Source: Gordionus sp. m RMFG-2023
Taxonomy: Eukaryota > Nematomorpha > Gordioida > Chordodea > Parachordodidae
Assembly (NCBI RefSeq): GCF_954871325.1
Contig: NC_088776.1
Coordinates: forward strand, 62,272,954 to 62,336,953
Direction of reading: 5' to 3'
DNA length: 64,000 nucleotides
Position 1 is the first letter of the stretch. Each line of letters begins with the position of its first letter. A model generated the notes under the pieces. That model was not told where the DNA came from. It saw only the letters and a list, made by a program, of their open reading frames with translations, and did not search any database. The position numbers and the translations under genes are program-made. Positions 21,901 through 35,600 of the stretch are shown piece after piece.

Positions 21901-24600
21901 CATTCTTTTCTAATTATCTTTAATTTATTAATATATGACATTAATAATTTTATATAATTTCAATGCTTCAAAAATAAAATTTTAATAAATATTAAAAATT
22001 ATAGTTAACATAAATATTTAGAAAAGGTGAAAGCAAATATTCGTAGAATAATTGAAATATTATTATTTTTAGTTTACATTTTATTTTATGTAAACAATGG
22101 ATAGTTTATTATAAGGTTACATATTTTATTATTTGAAGAATTAAAATTAAAATTATTTTTCTAGCTTAATTATATCTAGAAATGTTATAAGTTAGAATTT
22201 TTATTTTATCAAATTAGTTTATAGGGTTTATATATCAGATGCCTTGTAGTTAAATGCTAAAATTTAATTTTTTATCTTGGTAATCGTGCTACCTTAGCAA
22301 AAAATTTCGAAAAACATAAAGGCAGTAAAGTATTTTGGGTGATTAATTATTTTTACAAAACCAATATTATTACCTAGATAAATCGACGGAGGCACTTATT
22401 AATAAAAAAATATTATGTAAAATACACAAATTTTTAATCATAGATTTCTTATAAAATTCTAAACTAAGATAAGAAACTATATTGATATTATAGGTTTATA
22501 AAAGGATGCTTTTATTAATTAGTAAATAGATTTATTTTAGAAAATAAATATTCATACATTCATCAATAACTTCTTCTTCAACTTGTTTATAAAAAGATAT
22601 AAAAAGCCTTATTTAAAATAGTAAAAAATATATATATATAATAAAAAAATATTTCTAAAATTGAGTTCTTTTTAATTCTAGTTAAATTTAATATTTTGAT
22701 TTGGATCTTTAATCTCTTAGATATAAAAAACTTCTGGGGAAAATTTGTGAATTATAATAATTTGAACTATAATGACCAAACAATGATATCAAAGGCACAC
22801 ATACCGAAGGATCGCTTTTATATTGTCCTTTCAACAGACAACCCATCCTCAATGTTTCAATTCTAAGATCAATGATTAAGATTCAAATATAATCATTCAA
22901 ATTAGACCTGATATGATGATGGCTTTAATGCCTCGGAAAGTGATTTTAAAGCAAAAATACAGCCACCTAATCAATCTATTGTTTTGTTCCCGTATTATAA
23001 GATGTCTATAATTAATTATGATTTTCTAGCCCTAAAAATATTAAAAGCAAAAGGAAGAAAGTTAAAGGTAATCACGAATTCCTAAAAAGGCTATTACTTA
23101 CGGCAATGAATATCTAAAATTGCTTAAATTTTCTATACGGTATCATTAAGTTCTGGCGATTTCTTTTAAATAGTCTATTTAAATATGGTTTACTTTTATA
23201 TGTTTTAATGATAAAGCAAATACCATTAAGATATGTATTAGAAAAAATATCATATACTTAATTTGAAACCGGAAAAAAAACCTCTAAATTTTTTTTTCAT
23301 ATTAATAAAATTTAGTTAAGGCCTAATAATCGGTATATTTTTATTTGGAATATAATAGATATACTCATATTTATAAGGTATAGAGATATATTAGTATTTT
23401 AGAATTATATAAATATAATTTAATTATAAGCTATTTTTAAGCCCTAATTCATCATTAAAGGAGTACTCATATACCCTATATAAAATATGCTAAAACAAGA
23501 TAAAATGTTGATGTTCAAATTTATACTTAAAAAAATATCCCAGTAAAACAGCCCGTGTATTTCTTATTTAAAAAATACTTTTTATAATAAATACGATATA
23601 CATCCTTAATTACTATATTAAGTAGATTAAATTTAACAAAATAAATTAAAAATTTCCAAATAAAAATTAGCTGATAAATCATCCCTAATTATCCCCTATC
23701 ATTCATCGATTTTTGATTTGAATTAGATCTAATAAAAGAAATCTTATGTTACACATGAGAATTTAAAAAAATTTTTATTTATAAGAGTCAAATTTGATAA
23801 ATAAAAAAATACTATATTAATTTAAAATTTTTGAGGTTTTATTTGCGAGCGTTTTCCATGGAGTTAATTTTTCAAGGGTTAATTTCCAAGTGGTTATTTT
23901 TTCTGGGAGTTTATTACCTTAGGTTTTTTTTCATCATCATTTAATTCTTTTATTTATTCCTTTTATTTCTAACCTTCTTATTATAAAAGTATATATATTT
24001 AACGTAATTATATTAATAATTCCTACTTATAGGAACTTCTGCTACAAGTTTATAATAAGATATATAATATTAAAAAAAATATATATAAATTCTCATTTTC
24101 TTATATTAATTTTATCATATTGTGATATACCATTTATTACTTTATAAATAAGATCTTATACAAAAATCTATTTAAAAAAAAATAAGGTGTTTTCTGGCTT
24201 CTACTTTAAATAGTAGCCTAAGTAATATTGTTTTTTTTCTTTAATCTTAACTCATATTTAGTTATTTTTCCTTTATAATTCTCAAAACTCTTTCCTTTTT
24301 TAAAATATAGTAAATTTTTTTAAATTTGACATTTATTTATGTTCGTAGAATCTATAGGGATTAAGAATATTTTAATTATATACACAGAAGAATTTTAAAA
24401 TTTAAAACATCTAATGTGACCGAAAATGGGTTTCAACATGTGGAGTTATCCTATTAATTTTCCAATAATTTTTGTTATAGATATTTGCAGATATATTTTT
24501 CATATGAAAAATGTATAAAATAAATAAAATAAGAGGTTTCAAGGCAAAAATTGTCTTAAATTATGAATTGTTATAATTCTTCATAAAAATAATAGAACAA
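18940..24600. other. Long AT-rich spacer, no supported feature
   Basis: No gene or repeat that I can defend. Two spots look slightly less random. Near 19710-19780 a short frame reads SYSLEQRIGFRF and faintly resembles the start of a mariner-like transposase. Near 22800-23100 a GC-richer patch includes DDGFNASESDFKAKI. Neither is strong enough to annotate. Short TA runs lie near 18990, 19035 and 22630. Confidence 0.4.
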
Positions 24601-24623
24601 TCTTTAAAAACAAAAATTCTTAC

Positions 24624-24800
24624 CCTGAGCATCTTGAGCTTCTTCTTCTGCCGCATTATCTACAATTTCTTGTGCCAAATCATCGGCCACTTCTTGTGCC
24701 GCATCATTTGCCGCTTCTTGTGCCGAATCATCTGCCACTTCTTGTGCTGATTTATCCTTCATTTCTTCTGCCACGACCTCCATAGCTTCTTCTGCCATAT
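24624..24800 (-). CDS. Candidate host exon coding an acidic octapeptide-repeat segment
   Basis: On the minus strand this 177-bp stretch is open and markedly richer in G and C than its surroundings. It encodes 58 full codons: MAEEAMEVVAEEMKDK, then units SAQEVADD, SAQEAAND, AAQEVADD, LAQEIVDN and AAEEEAQD, i.e. eight-residue repeats of 24 bp, then AQ. Both borders look like splice sites. Upstream is a pyrimidine-rich TTTTACCTTTCATCATATTAAG acceptor ending at 24801 (broken here only for description: TTTTACCTTTCATC then ATATTAAG). Downstream is CAGG followed by donor GTAAGAATT at 24623. The exon length is a multiple of three and both introns would be phase 1, so the exon could be skipped or duplicated without changing frame. 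Alternatively the internal ATG at 24798 starts the protein. The product would be acidic, alanine-rich and probably helical or disordered. I do not recognise the gene, and no neighbouring exon was found. Confidence 0.5.
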
Positions 24801-24829
24801 CTTAATATGATGAAAGGTAAAATTATTAT

Positions 24830-25219
24830 ATTTTTTCAAAAACCTTTCTGTGCATTTAATTAAAACTATAGACAATAATATAAATTTGTTTGCACCAAAT
24901 ATATTATGCAATATTTCAAAGTTAATTCATCAATATTCAAATATATTTTTTTGAAATATAATCTTCATAAACCAATTTTTTTTTTGAAAATCACAAATGT
25001 TAGCACGGCTAAATTTTATTTTTTAAATTCAATTTTTTATTAAAATTCATATGCAAATATGATAAAATATTATTATTTAAAAATTAACTTCATAGTATAG
25101 AGAATATAATAAAATATGTCATATATCAGTTTAAGTTAAAAAACAAAAGAAGATTGATACAAATGTATATTTTAATAAAAAGAAAAAAAACATTTAAAAA
25201 GAACATTTTAAAAAATTAT
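24830..25219. other. AT-rich spacer between candidate exon and LINE copy B
   Basis: Nothing recognised. If the neighbouring exon is real, this would be its upstream intron, into which LINE copy B has inserted in the same orientation. Confidence 0.4.
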
Positions 25220-25594
25220 ATCAAATGGCGAGGTCGGGCCATGATGTTTTAAATATTTGATAATTAGATCTAATTATAGATACGGCGATTTTCTGCTTGA
25301 GTTTGTAAAATGGAGAAAGGTATTATTTTTTTATTTATTTGGATATTGTTTTGAATAGATTTAAAGCCTCTTGTCCAAAAGAGCAGGTAGATGGGGCTGC
25401 TATAGGAACAAAGTGGTTATCACACATTAGGTGTAAGTAATTTATATTTTTTAGAGATTGGGCTCTGTTAAGGGGATAATGGTAATTATTAGATGGAGCC
25501 ATGGGATCAATGCAGGTAAAATCCCACATTAGGCTTTCCCATGAAAAAAGGTACGACGGTTTTGCCGTCAGGGCGTTTAAAAAGGATGTAGGTT

Positions 25595-25942
25595 CTAAAA
25601 TACAGGGAAAATTTTATTCAAAAAACAAACTATTATTGTATTTATTTTATCATGTGGGCTGATTTTTGATATAAATTGAGGGAGGGCATGTCTCCCATAC
25701 GCGTCTGCCGATTGATTGCATTTAATGCAAATATAATGGTTTAGGAAAGGTACGCCCAAGCGTAAATTGATTGCATAACAAAAAGCTTCGTTATCTATTA
25801 GCTGGTTATTTAAAATACTGGGATATAAATCTAACCATTCATGGTTAGAGTTGTTGAAATTAAGAGATCTTAGGAAAGATTTATGTGAGTGATATCGCTC
25901 TAGAGGTAAGCTAAGGAACGAGATACCAATCCTTGATCCCAA
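25595..25942 (-). pseudogene. LINE copy B: post-RT region and zinc knuckle
   Basis: A 115-codon frame with HEWLDLYPSILNNQLIDNEA, AINLRLGVPFLN and CIKCNQSADAYGRHALPQ. These match WLDAIPSG, IGHRLGCLIPF and CAACHKQVDPFSRHCFSC of copy A. The knuckle keeps C-x2-C and H, but the last cysteine is replaced. The nuclease half follows at 25335-25580 in shifted frames. Confidence 0.88.
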
Positions 25943-26459
25943 TTTTTTTGTTGTTGAATCTGGTGAGGCTGTGTTTTGTAAGACTTTAATATTCCAACAA
26001 CGTAATTCATCTAATAAATTATCTTTATTGATGGTAATAATTTATGAAGTAATATTTTTTACCGATAAGGTTGATGAGATGAAGGAGCAAGGGCTATACT
26101 TAATGCCGATCTTAGGCCTCCCCCGGATTTACAAGGGAGAGTTGCCTGAAGCCATGAGTTAGAATCGAGTTTGATGTTTAATAACTCTGTCATCATTTAT
26201 AGTATCTTTTGTTCATATTCTTTTTAAAGAATTTCAAAAGAGAAGGCACCAGTAGTTTTTAAACAAAACTGGATTTGTGGTATTAAAAGGGCGTTTTTGA
26301 GAATGTAATATGCTTGATGGATGGGTAATTTTTTTAAGATAGAGAGATTGGGGAATAGTGATTGAAGGTGATTATTTAAAAAATTAAAAACTCCCTCTGC
26401 ACTTCCCAATGGGGCTCTTAATATATTAAAATCTTGTAAGGGTGTCCGTCTAAAGTTAT

Positions 26460-26813
26460 CTAAATAGTGTCTGTTGGAGGCGGAGAAAAATAAATTTCGC
26501 ATATATTTAAGGATAAATTAAGTTTATCAAAGTGTATGTTGATTATTAGACAATTCTGGATAGAAGAAATGGTTCCTGATATAGAACAATCGTCAAGGTA
26601 CCAAACATGTAGATTGAGTTTGCAAGAAAGAGCAATATCACTTATTAGGTGTTTAAGGGTATAACAAAAGTGTGGTCCTAATGGGTCACCCTGTTGAAGG
26701 CCATCTGCAGAATTGATAATATAATCATTAAAATTGAGTAAGGAAAGAATGCCATAGCTAAGATGGATGTAATTGTGGTAGACAAGGAATGTTTCCAAGA
26801 AAGTATCGATCAT
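26460..26813 (-). pseudogene. LINE copy B: RT palm with motifs B and C
   Basis: A 117-codon open frame containing the RT catalytic centre. It has GLQQGDPLGPHFCYTLKHLI (motif B, intact) and, about 30 residues later, LHVWYLDDCSISGT (motif C with the catalytic DD pair), then LNLSLNICEI (motif D, the usual lysine changed). Motif A lies upstream of the frame and is degraded. The spacing is the same as in copy A (LNLWYLDDGSIGGT). Confidence 0.93.
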
Positions 26814-28019
26814 TCTATTCCTATTAATTGAATTAAAGGCAATGGATATGTTTAATTTTGCTATATATCTTTAGGTTTGAGGTAATAAAACTAGTCGACT
26901 GCAATGGATTGCGGCTTCACAGCCTCCTTTTACTCCAAATCCCACTTGGTAAGGAGCTAAGCTTGAGGTTATTGTAGATTTGAGTCGACTACAAATAATT
27001 TTGAAATGGTTCTTCGATAGAAAATTTCAATAGCTATTGGCACTTGATTTTCAGCCTTTTCAAGTGCAATTAGTGGAGCACCAAAGATTATTGGTGCTAG
27101 TTTATGTGGTAATTTCCCGTTCATAATAAGATTAAAAATTTTTGTAGAGGAATTCGGAATTGTCTAAACCCAAGAGGTCAATAATATAGGGTCGAAGGAA
27201 ATGCAGTCCTGGAGCAGAATCGTTTGGAAAAGATTTAATAGCGGTTAAGGCTTCTCCGGGAGTGATATTTATATTTGTTTATTATAGGCAGTATTTGAGG
27301 AGTGTATTTGGGTTTCGGATGTTTTTCTAAGTTGATTTTTTGTGGCGATATTATCGGGTGCTAAAGTGTTTGAGTTAGCAAGAGCTCGGGCTCCTTTTAA
27401 TTTGAAATTATTTAAAAATATATTAGTTTGTGTGAGGGGTAACTTAAAGTCTTTTTAGCAGGATTGTTGATGGTGTTAATTTTTCAAAATTAAGATCAAA
27501 GTTTCCAATTCTTTCTTTGATGGTTTGGCATAGTGGGGTTGGATTATCATTTGGTGGATTTGATAATATTAATGTTGGGAAATATATCAATTTTCTCCAA
27601 TTTAGATCTTTTGGATTTTGTAAAATATTATTAATGATTTTGATATAAAAAGGATAAATTAATTTAAGTGCTGCTTTTGGATTCTTGATATGGTAGGGTT
27701 AAAATAGCTTGTTAAAAATTTTGGGTAAATCAGAAATTGGATAATTTTTTATAAAGGTCTTATCCTGTGTTGGATTTTCATTTGGTGGATTAAATAATTG
27801 ATAGTCACTAAGGGTTGAAATTAAAGGTGGTGGTGGAATGTCAGGTGTGATGCTAATTGATGAAGGTTTAAGCAGGGAGGCTGAAGGTTTATCATTACCT
27901 GGGAATCTTGAAGTGAGTGATCCATGGATGGTTATTAAATTGTTATTTTTTATGTTAATAATTCTAAAGCAATATAAGCAAGTTCTCCTATTGCTCATGT
28001 TCTAGTTTTGTGATGTAGT

Positions 28020-31000
28020 TGGATTATCTGAATTGCCTTTATAATGATCCAAGTATGAAATTGTGATAATGTTAAATTATAAGATACTATTGTTGTAGTT
28101 TAAACTATTTTTATAGCAGCATCGTTTTTTATTACTTCGTTTATAGGTTCTTTCAAGAGGTTGCTTCATACCATAGACAATATTCAATATGATTTCTATA
28201 TCATTATTTTCATTGCATGTTTTTATATTGAAAGATTCATGATGTTATTGTCGTTTTAATTGATTAAAATATATTATAATTTTTTATTAACAACTATCAG
28301 GTATTAATTAGGTGAATATTAAACTATAAATTTGATCAATTTATCATGCAGGCAAAGAAGGTTAGCAATTTTAATGGGAAAATTTATTAACTCTATTAGA
28401 TTTTTCTTAAAATATTTTCTTTTTAATTAATAGAAAATTCATTTTTATTTTTTTACTCTTTTCATTTTCTTACCATTTCTTTTGCCTTTTATAAATCAAA
28501 GATATGTGTTTTATTAGATGGGTTTTTGGCAAGTTTGTCTTTTAGTGATCTTTTACACTAAGCTTATGACCTTAATATATTCAGTGTCCAGAGCAAAAAA
28601 TTATTCAGATCTAAAAATGGGTTTAACAAAGAGATTGTATAGCGATGATTGAGAAATATGAGAGTCCTAAAAATATGGTAACTTTTACAGAGCTCAAATG
28701 TTATGACTCTCATATATCAAATCATAAATCGTTTTTCTGTTTATTAAGATAAAGAAGACTTATAACTAATGTCCAATATTCAAATCCTAAGTAATATGAT
28801 AAACTATAATGGTTAGGCATTAACAAAAAGCTTGTTGCCAAACTCCTTTTTTTTAAATAAGCATAAAGACTTTTAAATAATAGCCATAGGATTATTACTC
28901 ATACATGCACGTACGGCTTGCTGCTTACAAATATATGTAGGAAATTCCTCCTCCTCCCCTCTCATATTGAATATCCAGTTTGATTTTTTAATAAAAAAAA
29001 TAGATGTATAAAATAATGATAAAAGATCTCGACCTTCCTTTTATTATTATGATAAGATTAGGATGTGCTGTAATCAATATCACCCACAATAAATAACTGC
29101 CTGACTTTTGGTTAAAATTAGCAGAAAATGCTTTAAAACAAAATGATTCGCTATAAGGCTGTTATTGATCAAAAAAATCTCACAATGTGCTATGCAGCAA
29201 CAAGATATGGTAATTCTATACTAAGAGAAATTTAATGGTGAAACTAGATCATAAACTAAAAAATTATTGCCTAATTGTCGTACAAACAAATGACAAAACA
29301 TTATTTTGGTTTCCATGGAATTTAATTCAAATTATCATTGCCGTGTGCACAAAAACAATAATGAAAATAGTTGAGATCAACTCCAGCAAAAGTTAGACAC
29401 CGTTTTTGATGAGAACAGGGTTCATGAAAAAAAAAGCTGCTGGTCAAACTGCAATTAGAAGACAATATAAATCCTATCACTTTTCCTGCTTTAGAAAAAG
29501 AATGGTATAAAATAATAAAGAAAATTGACTCATTAACTACATAAATATCTTGGAGCCCACTTTTGATAATTGTATGAACAGTAAGCCATTTACGTTTATA
29601 TGACGATTTTAGAGCTATTCTCAACAATTATTAGAAAAATTACCTTATTTTCACATTTTTAAATAGCCGATTTAAACAATTGGAAATGAAATAAAAAAAA
29701 CCCTAGTTTACAATAACATGCATATAGAATCTTATAATACGCATAAAACAATTATTTTGCCATCATATATTATGAATCAAAATTTATGGACAAAATTACT
29801 TACTTATCATTAACCACTTATAAAACTATTATATATTCATATTTGAAAATTAAGGGTCTTAAAATTTAAAGTAAACATTATAAAACTATGTCGCATTGAC
29901 ATTTTTAAATAGCTATAATTTTACGATTCTTAGAAAAAGTTGATATCAAAATTTTAAAAATAATTAAATATATTATTTTAACCCATCTAAGTTAAAAATT
30001 AAATATATACAAAAATAAAATAAAGCTAACAAAATTCAAAATAATACTTTAAAACCTTAAGCAAAAATAAATTTCCTTTCATTTTTAAAAAAATCTAATG
30101 TAATTATAAAAAAGGTAAATTTGGAAATTAAGTAGTGATATTTTTTAAAAAAACGTTCTATAATTTTTTTCTTGAAAAAATTAAAAAAAACTAATATTAT
30201 TAAATAAATCAAAATAAGATATTATAAAGAAATTTACCGAAGTCAAGCCCTTATTATTAAAAAAAATGTATAATTAATTACAACTATTTAATTTAAATTA
30301 TTTAAATTAATTTAAATTATTTTAAATAATTAAATCATCTTCCTTTCTGGTAAATCTACAAACATTAACAAATATCAATTCAAACCCAAAAAAAATTATC
30401 CCTCTCCTCCCTCTATTTAGAGAGGCTGTGTAAGGATTTTAGTATTTAATGATTATTACAATATAAAGTTGTTACATTAAATATAACACTACTATCCCGT
30501 CATGTCCCGTTAGAAAGACTTTCTAGTGTGGCAAAAAATATCATATTGTTAACCATATAAAAATATAACGGTTATAAATTATGATATAAATATAATAAAT
30601 TTTATCATCCGAATTCTTCCTTTCCATGACCAGGAATTAAACCATATTTTAGAAAAAGGCATAAAAAATCAAAGTATAATATCTAAAATATAATTTTAAA
30701 CTATTTAACCAATCAAAATATTTGAAAAGAATGGGCTTTAAGCTTACTAAATAAATATTTATGAAATAGCGATACAATGAGATCTCTTTAAGGTTAACTT
30801 AGATATGCCTAAGAATATATAGATAATCTAGATAGTTAATTTATGAAATTACACCTATGACATTGATAAGTTAACGAATAAATAAATGATGAGGTCATAT
30901 CTAAATACTTAAAATTGAAAACATTTTGAAACCTTCTATATACTCTGAGGCTAGATATAAATAAATAGTAATATTAAATATCTAATTAGCTTAGATTTCG

Positions 31001-32425
31001 TTAAGAAGTAATATATATGAGAATTCTTAATGATTAATTAAAATATAAGTTGGAAAATAATTATACACTCAAGAATGTTGCTGTGTTTATGAAGTGCCAA
31101 TTATTTATATACTTACTAGTATTAGTTTTTTAAATATTCTTTACAATATGATAGGGACATTAAAATTAATTTAAAATAAGAAGACTTAAATTATTTAAAG
31201 ATTTAAAATAATTTTGATTTTTTATTTATTTAATTATTAGAAATTGATTCTCTTTCTATGAAATATTTTATCATTAAAGTTCGTCTCTGTTTTAGAGTTA
31301 TCAGGTAGCCTTAAAATTTATAGATAAAATCTTCGATATTGAGGACATATTTATTGAAAAATATTATGTAATTAATCATTATAATTTATTTAATTACATA
31401 ATTTATTGTTTATTCTTTTAATAATATTAAAATAATTGATTGTTTAATATTTCAATATATTCTAAAAATGACAAATTGGTTTTTACCCTTTTTTTTATAA
31501 ATTTATAATATTTAAATACCTATAATATTTATAATATTAAAAATTTAATTGAACAAAATCTTAATTTGAAACCTTGTTTTCAAAAGAAATCTAGAGGATT
31601 GCCAGAAAAACACAATTAAATAAAATATTTACTGTTCTTTAAGGATTGAATTTAATAAATTCTAATTAATAAATTCTCAATTCATTAATTAAAGTGATAA
31701 GTGAAAGTTTTGTTAAATTTACCTTGCAGTACCACTTGAATTACGAATTAGTAAATTCATATAAAATACTAGCAATATATTTTTTTTAAATGGAAAGGTA
31801 TATGGTAATGAAAAAACATATATCCAATCCTTTTCAAGACAAAAAGTTGTAACTTAAGAAGATTTGAAATATTGTTTTAATTGCAAATTTCAAATAATTC
31901 TTATATAAAATTGAAGTTGAAATAAAATATGTCTATATTAGTTACCATATTTTAAGTTTTTTTTAGCTAATCAAAACATTCTTTAACTGTTTATACCATT
32001 TTTATTCAAGGATTTCATAATAAATATCAAATATTTATTGTAATGAATATTATCTACAAATAGTTAACATTATTTCTTGATTTATATATTTCAAAAACAA
32101 AATTAAACACTAAATTAATATTTAACCAATTTATATTTTATTATATAAAAAGAAATATGTATAGAAACTGAAACAATATTAAAATAAAATTAAATAATAA
32201 TGGATTTAACAATTGATTCCACAATACTATAATTATATAAAAATTATGATTTGTACTAATTACAAAAATGTTGTGTTATTAAAAAACATCTATTTCGCCC
32301 CTTTTTATAAACGGATATTTAAAAATTTTATAAACAAATATTACCAATTCTCAAGATTTAATTAAAGAATGCTGAAAGGTTCTCTCATAAAAATGAATCC
32401 CTAAACTAAGATAATATTTGGTTAT
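28020..32425. other. Long AT-rich spacer, no supported feature
   Basis: A 101-codon minus-strand frame at 29322-29627 has a somewhat less extreme base composition but no motif I recognise and no clear splice sites. Nothing else stands out. Confidence 0.4.
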
Positions 32426-32635
32426 CTAGAATCTTGCTTTAACCATTTGAAAAAATTTGTTGAAATCGAGGTTTTTTGTTGATTAAAATTGCTATAAAAT
32501 AGGTTGGATTATACCAAATTTTAAGTTTTACTAGAATCTTGCTTTAACCATTTGAAAAAATTTGTTGAAATCGAGGTTTTTTGTTGATTAAAATTGCTAT
32601 AAAATAGGTTGGATTATACCAAATTTTAAGTTTTA
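32426..32635. repeat. Perfect 105-bp tandem duplication
   Basis: Two adjacent copies, 32426-32530 and 32531-32635, each starting CTAGAATCTTGCTTTAACC and ending ACCAAATTTTAAGTTTTA. I see no difference between them, so the duplication is recent, or polymorphic, or an assembly artefact. The unit has no coding capacity. Confidence 0.95.
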
Positions 32636-35600
32636 AACTTTCATTAGCTATAAAAGATTGCTTAGTTCACTAATTTAATTTTAATATTGATTTTTTAGAT
32701 TAACATATATCTAATTGTAATATTATATATTTTTATTTTTATTAAATACAGAAAATAAAAAGTTTCAGAAGGACAGATTAATTAATAATGTAATTTTGCA
32801 GTATAAAATAAGAATGTTTTAATTTTATAAAGTAAGAATAAAAAAATTTATATTACGCGTTTTCTTTTATTAAAAAAACATATAATCTCATAAATCTATT
32901 AAATAATATTATACTTTCTTCATCTAAAAAAAACAAAGAGTGGGTTTTGATTAAGTAATTATTTATATAAATAATGTTTTTAAATAGTCAAAAAAAATTA
33001 TTACAATTTTAAATAATTTTATAAATACTTTACTTAAATTTAAATAAAAGTGCTTTTAATATTAAAAACTAGCTAAAAATTACCTATATTCATCACTTAA
33101 AATTAAAAATAAAATATATTAGCAAATAAAAATTTTCTTGCATGAAATAACAGTAAAACTATATTTCCAAATTTTTGACTTATTAAACTTTTGAAGTACT
33201 TCAACCCGAAATATTATTAAATTTTAAATATCCCTAGCTAAGAATCGCTATATACAGTATTCATAATTTAATTATCAAAATTTTTTTCCAGTCATGGGTC
33301 ACTTTATTTGAATATTTACTGATAAAATATGTTTGATGTAGTTTTAATAAAACAAGGTACAGTTTGAAATGCCAATTTATTTAATAAAGTTAGCTTTAAA
33401 CGTTTAAGTAGTAATTTGAAAATAAACATATTAGACCATAAAAGATAAAAATATTCTTTTATTACCAGTTGAAGTAATAAATAGGGATTATAAAAATCTT
33501 AAATTGACAAATCTGAAATAAAGGAATCGACAATAAATACAAAGCACAGCAAATGTACTCAGTCATTTTTACAACCGGAGTCTTTACCTTTTAATACATT
33601 AGTTCATTTAAGGCTTCAGAAAGAAAAGATAAAGGAAATGGATATTACCCCCATATAATGGTTTATATTCGGTTCAAGTTAAAGTATTTAAAGGTTCAAG
33701 TATAAAGGAATAAATCAGGATTTGAAGTTAACCCAAACTTTTTAATTTGTATTTAAATATAAAATGATTATTACAGATGTATTATTTTATTTTTCTAATA
33801 TGCATGAATATCGGTAATTTTTTTAAATAAATGAGATGTTTAAATTTATAATGGGCCTACTTTTTTTATATAATGTGTAACATATTTTGATTTGGTTACT
33901 TTCATTTTCAATAAGGATTCAAAATGGCCAGGTTGGGATAATTATTTTATCTTTGACCTAATTAGAACATTTTTTAATTTCTCAAATTTTAGTAATACCA
34001 GATATGTTTGTTTTTCTATGTTTACTGTTTAAATTTTGAGTAGCTTCTTGTTAATTTAACATTAATTTATTGTTTTAGACTAAATTGTAATAATCATCTA
34101 TTAAAAAGTAAGGTGAATTTATATTTACAACTATATATTTACTAGGTATGGGAGATGATACCCATTTCAAAATATAGTAAATATGGGATTTTTAGAATTC
34201 ATAGCTATTAAAAATTAATATCAATTTAAAAAAACTAATGCAACTAATAAGTAGAATACAAATTTTTTTATATGCAAACGCTAAAAGCTATCTATATTTT
34301 TAGAAAGGATATTCTGAAATGTTGTTATGGAAATTTTTAAAAAATAATACAACTAATAAGTAAATGATATTTTATGTGCAAACTCGAAAAGTTATCTAGA
34401 TTTTTGAAACGCTATTTTTGCAACGTTTTTATATTTTGACCTGCAATTATTTAACATTGGCGTTTGAACACTCTGGTATGGTCTTATCGTTTTCTAGTCC
34501 TGTTATTTTCTTCATATAATATAATAGATATCGGGGATCAAGATATAGACACGCTCAGAATAAATTTTTTAGATTTCCCTTGATTTTAAGGAAGAAATTA
34601 TCAAATCCTGTAGTAACATTTTAAGTGAAAAGAATAGAAACACCTTCTTTATAAATTTAACTCATTATAATTTATAATAGCTTATAACAAATTTAAAAAA
34701 AAAATAGTTATAGATAAATATTTGTTTAAATCTAAACTAAAAAATTATATTTCTAAAATAAAAAAAATAAATTAAACTATTGCTTATTCAATGTTAAATT
34801 TCGACGTTTGGCTAGAGATGAAGAGTACTTATTAATGTGATGAGTATGTTCGAGGTTTAATTAGTGTCAGATGTTAATATTCATAATTGTAATTGACTAA
34901 ACTATTTATTATATATTCAAAATAATTCACTAAGGTTCATATTAAAAAATGATTTATTTTATTTGAAATAGCTAATTTTTCTTGATTTTTTTTAATAATA
35001 TGGTGATTTTTTTTAATAATATGGTAATTTTTTATAAAATGGAATCTCACTTTCTTCTAGAACTTGTTAATAAAATAACAGATGAATTGAGATGTACATA
35101 TTATAATTACTTTTATAAAAAATATCATTGTATTTTAAAATTTATTAACAAAAAGCATTAAATATTGTAGATTTCCTATACATTTTCTTATTTTTCCTAT
35201 TATGTTTATGTATAGAAGATTGCTTCGTTGATTATTAATAAAATTTATTATATTGTTATCTAAATTAAAAATTAAATTCTGTAGGAATCAAATTTAACAC
35301 AGGAGTATTAGAAGTTTTGGATAGACGAAGAAGAGAATAATAAAATTACTCGATAAAATTAATTATTCTTATGTTATTAAATATGATAATATAAATATAT
35401 AAGGATATCATCATATTAAAAATGTTGTTAATTAAAATTAAGCTTTTGCAATAAAGTCATAATTTAATGAAAATTGATATCACTCCTCCATTCAGTTGAA
35501 ATAAAATATATCTTCAATTATTAAATTTATACTTTCATCAACTAAAAACAATAAGTGATAATTGTAATAAGATATTTTTCTATATTAATAAATTTATTTT

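Larger units (their letters stand above)
25220..28000 (-). mobile_element. REL-type LINE, copy B (nearly full-length ORF, decayed)
   Basis: A second copy of the family, on the minus strand. In 5' to 3' order: an N-terminal finger CLYCFRI with TIHGS (27699-27998); a linker including WRKLIYFPTLILSNPPND (about 27550-27600); SFPNDSAPGLHFLRPYIIDL (about 27170-27235), the pre-core PDGLRP-type motif; APIIFGAPLIALEKAE; an RT palm with GLQQGDPLGPHFCYTL and WYLDD (26460-26813); then ILRAPLGSAEGV, LRLGVPF, CIKCNQSADAYGRHAL (zinc knuckle, last C changed), FKRPDGKTVVPF, SWESLMWDFTCIDPMAPS (about 25490-25560) and FGQEALNLFKTIS. The nuclease motif KRPD and RT motif B are intact here, unlike in copy A, but many stops and frameshifts break the ORF. 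No tandem-repeat leader is seen upstream, so the 5' untranslated part may be truncated. Confidence 0.9.

Noticed and set aside
22800-23100. GC-richer patch with DDGFNASESDFKAKI
   Set aside because: It briefly resembled the RT motif C region of LINE copy A (DDGSIGG), but neighbouring motifs are missing.
29322-29627. 101-codon minus-strand frame
   Set aside because: No recognisable domain, and this length is compatible with chance across the window.
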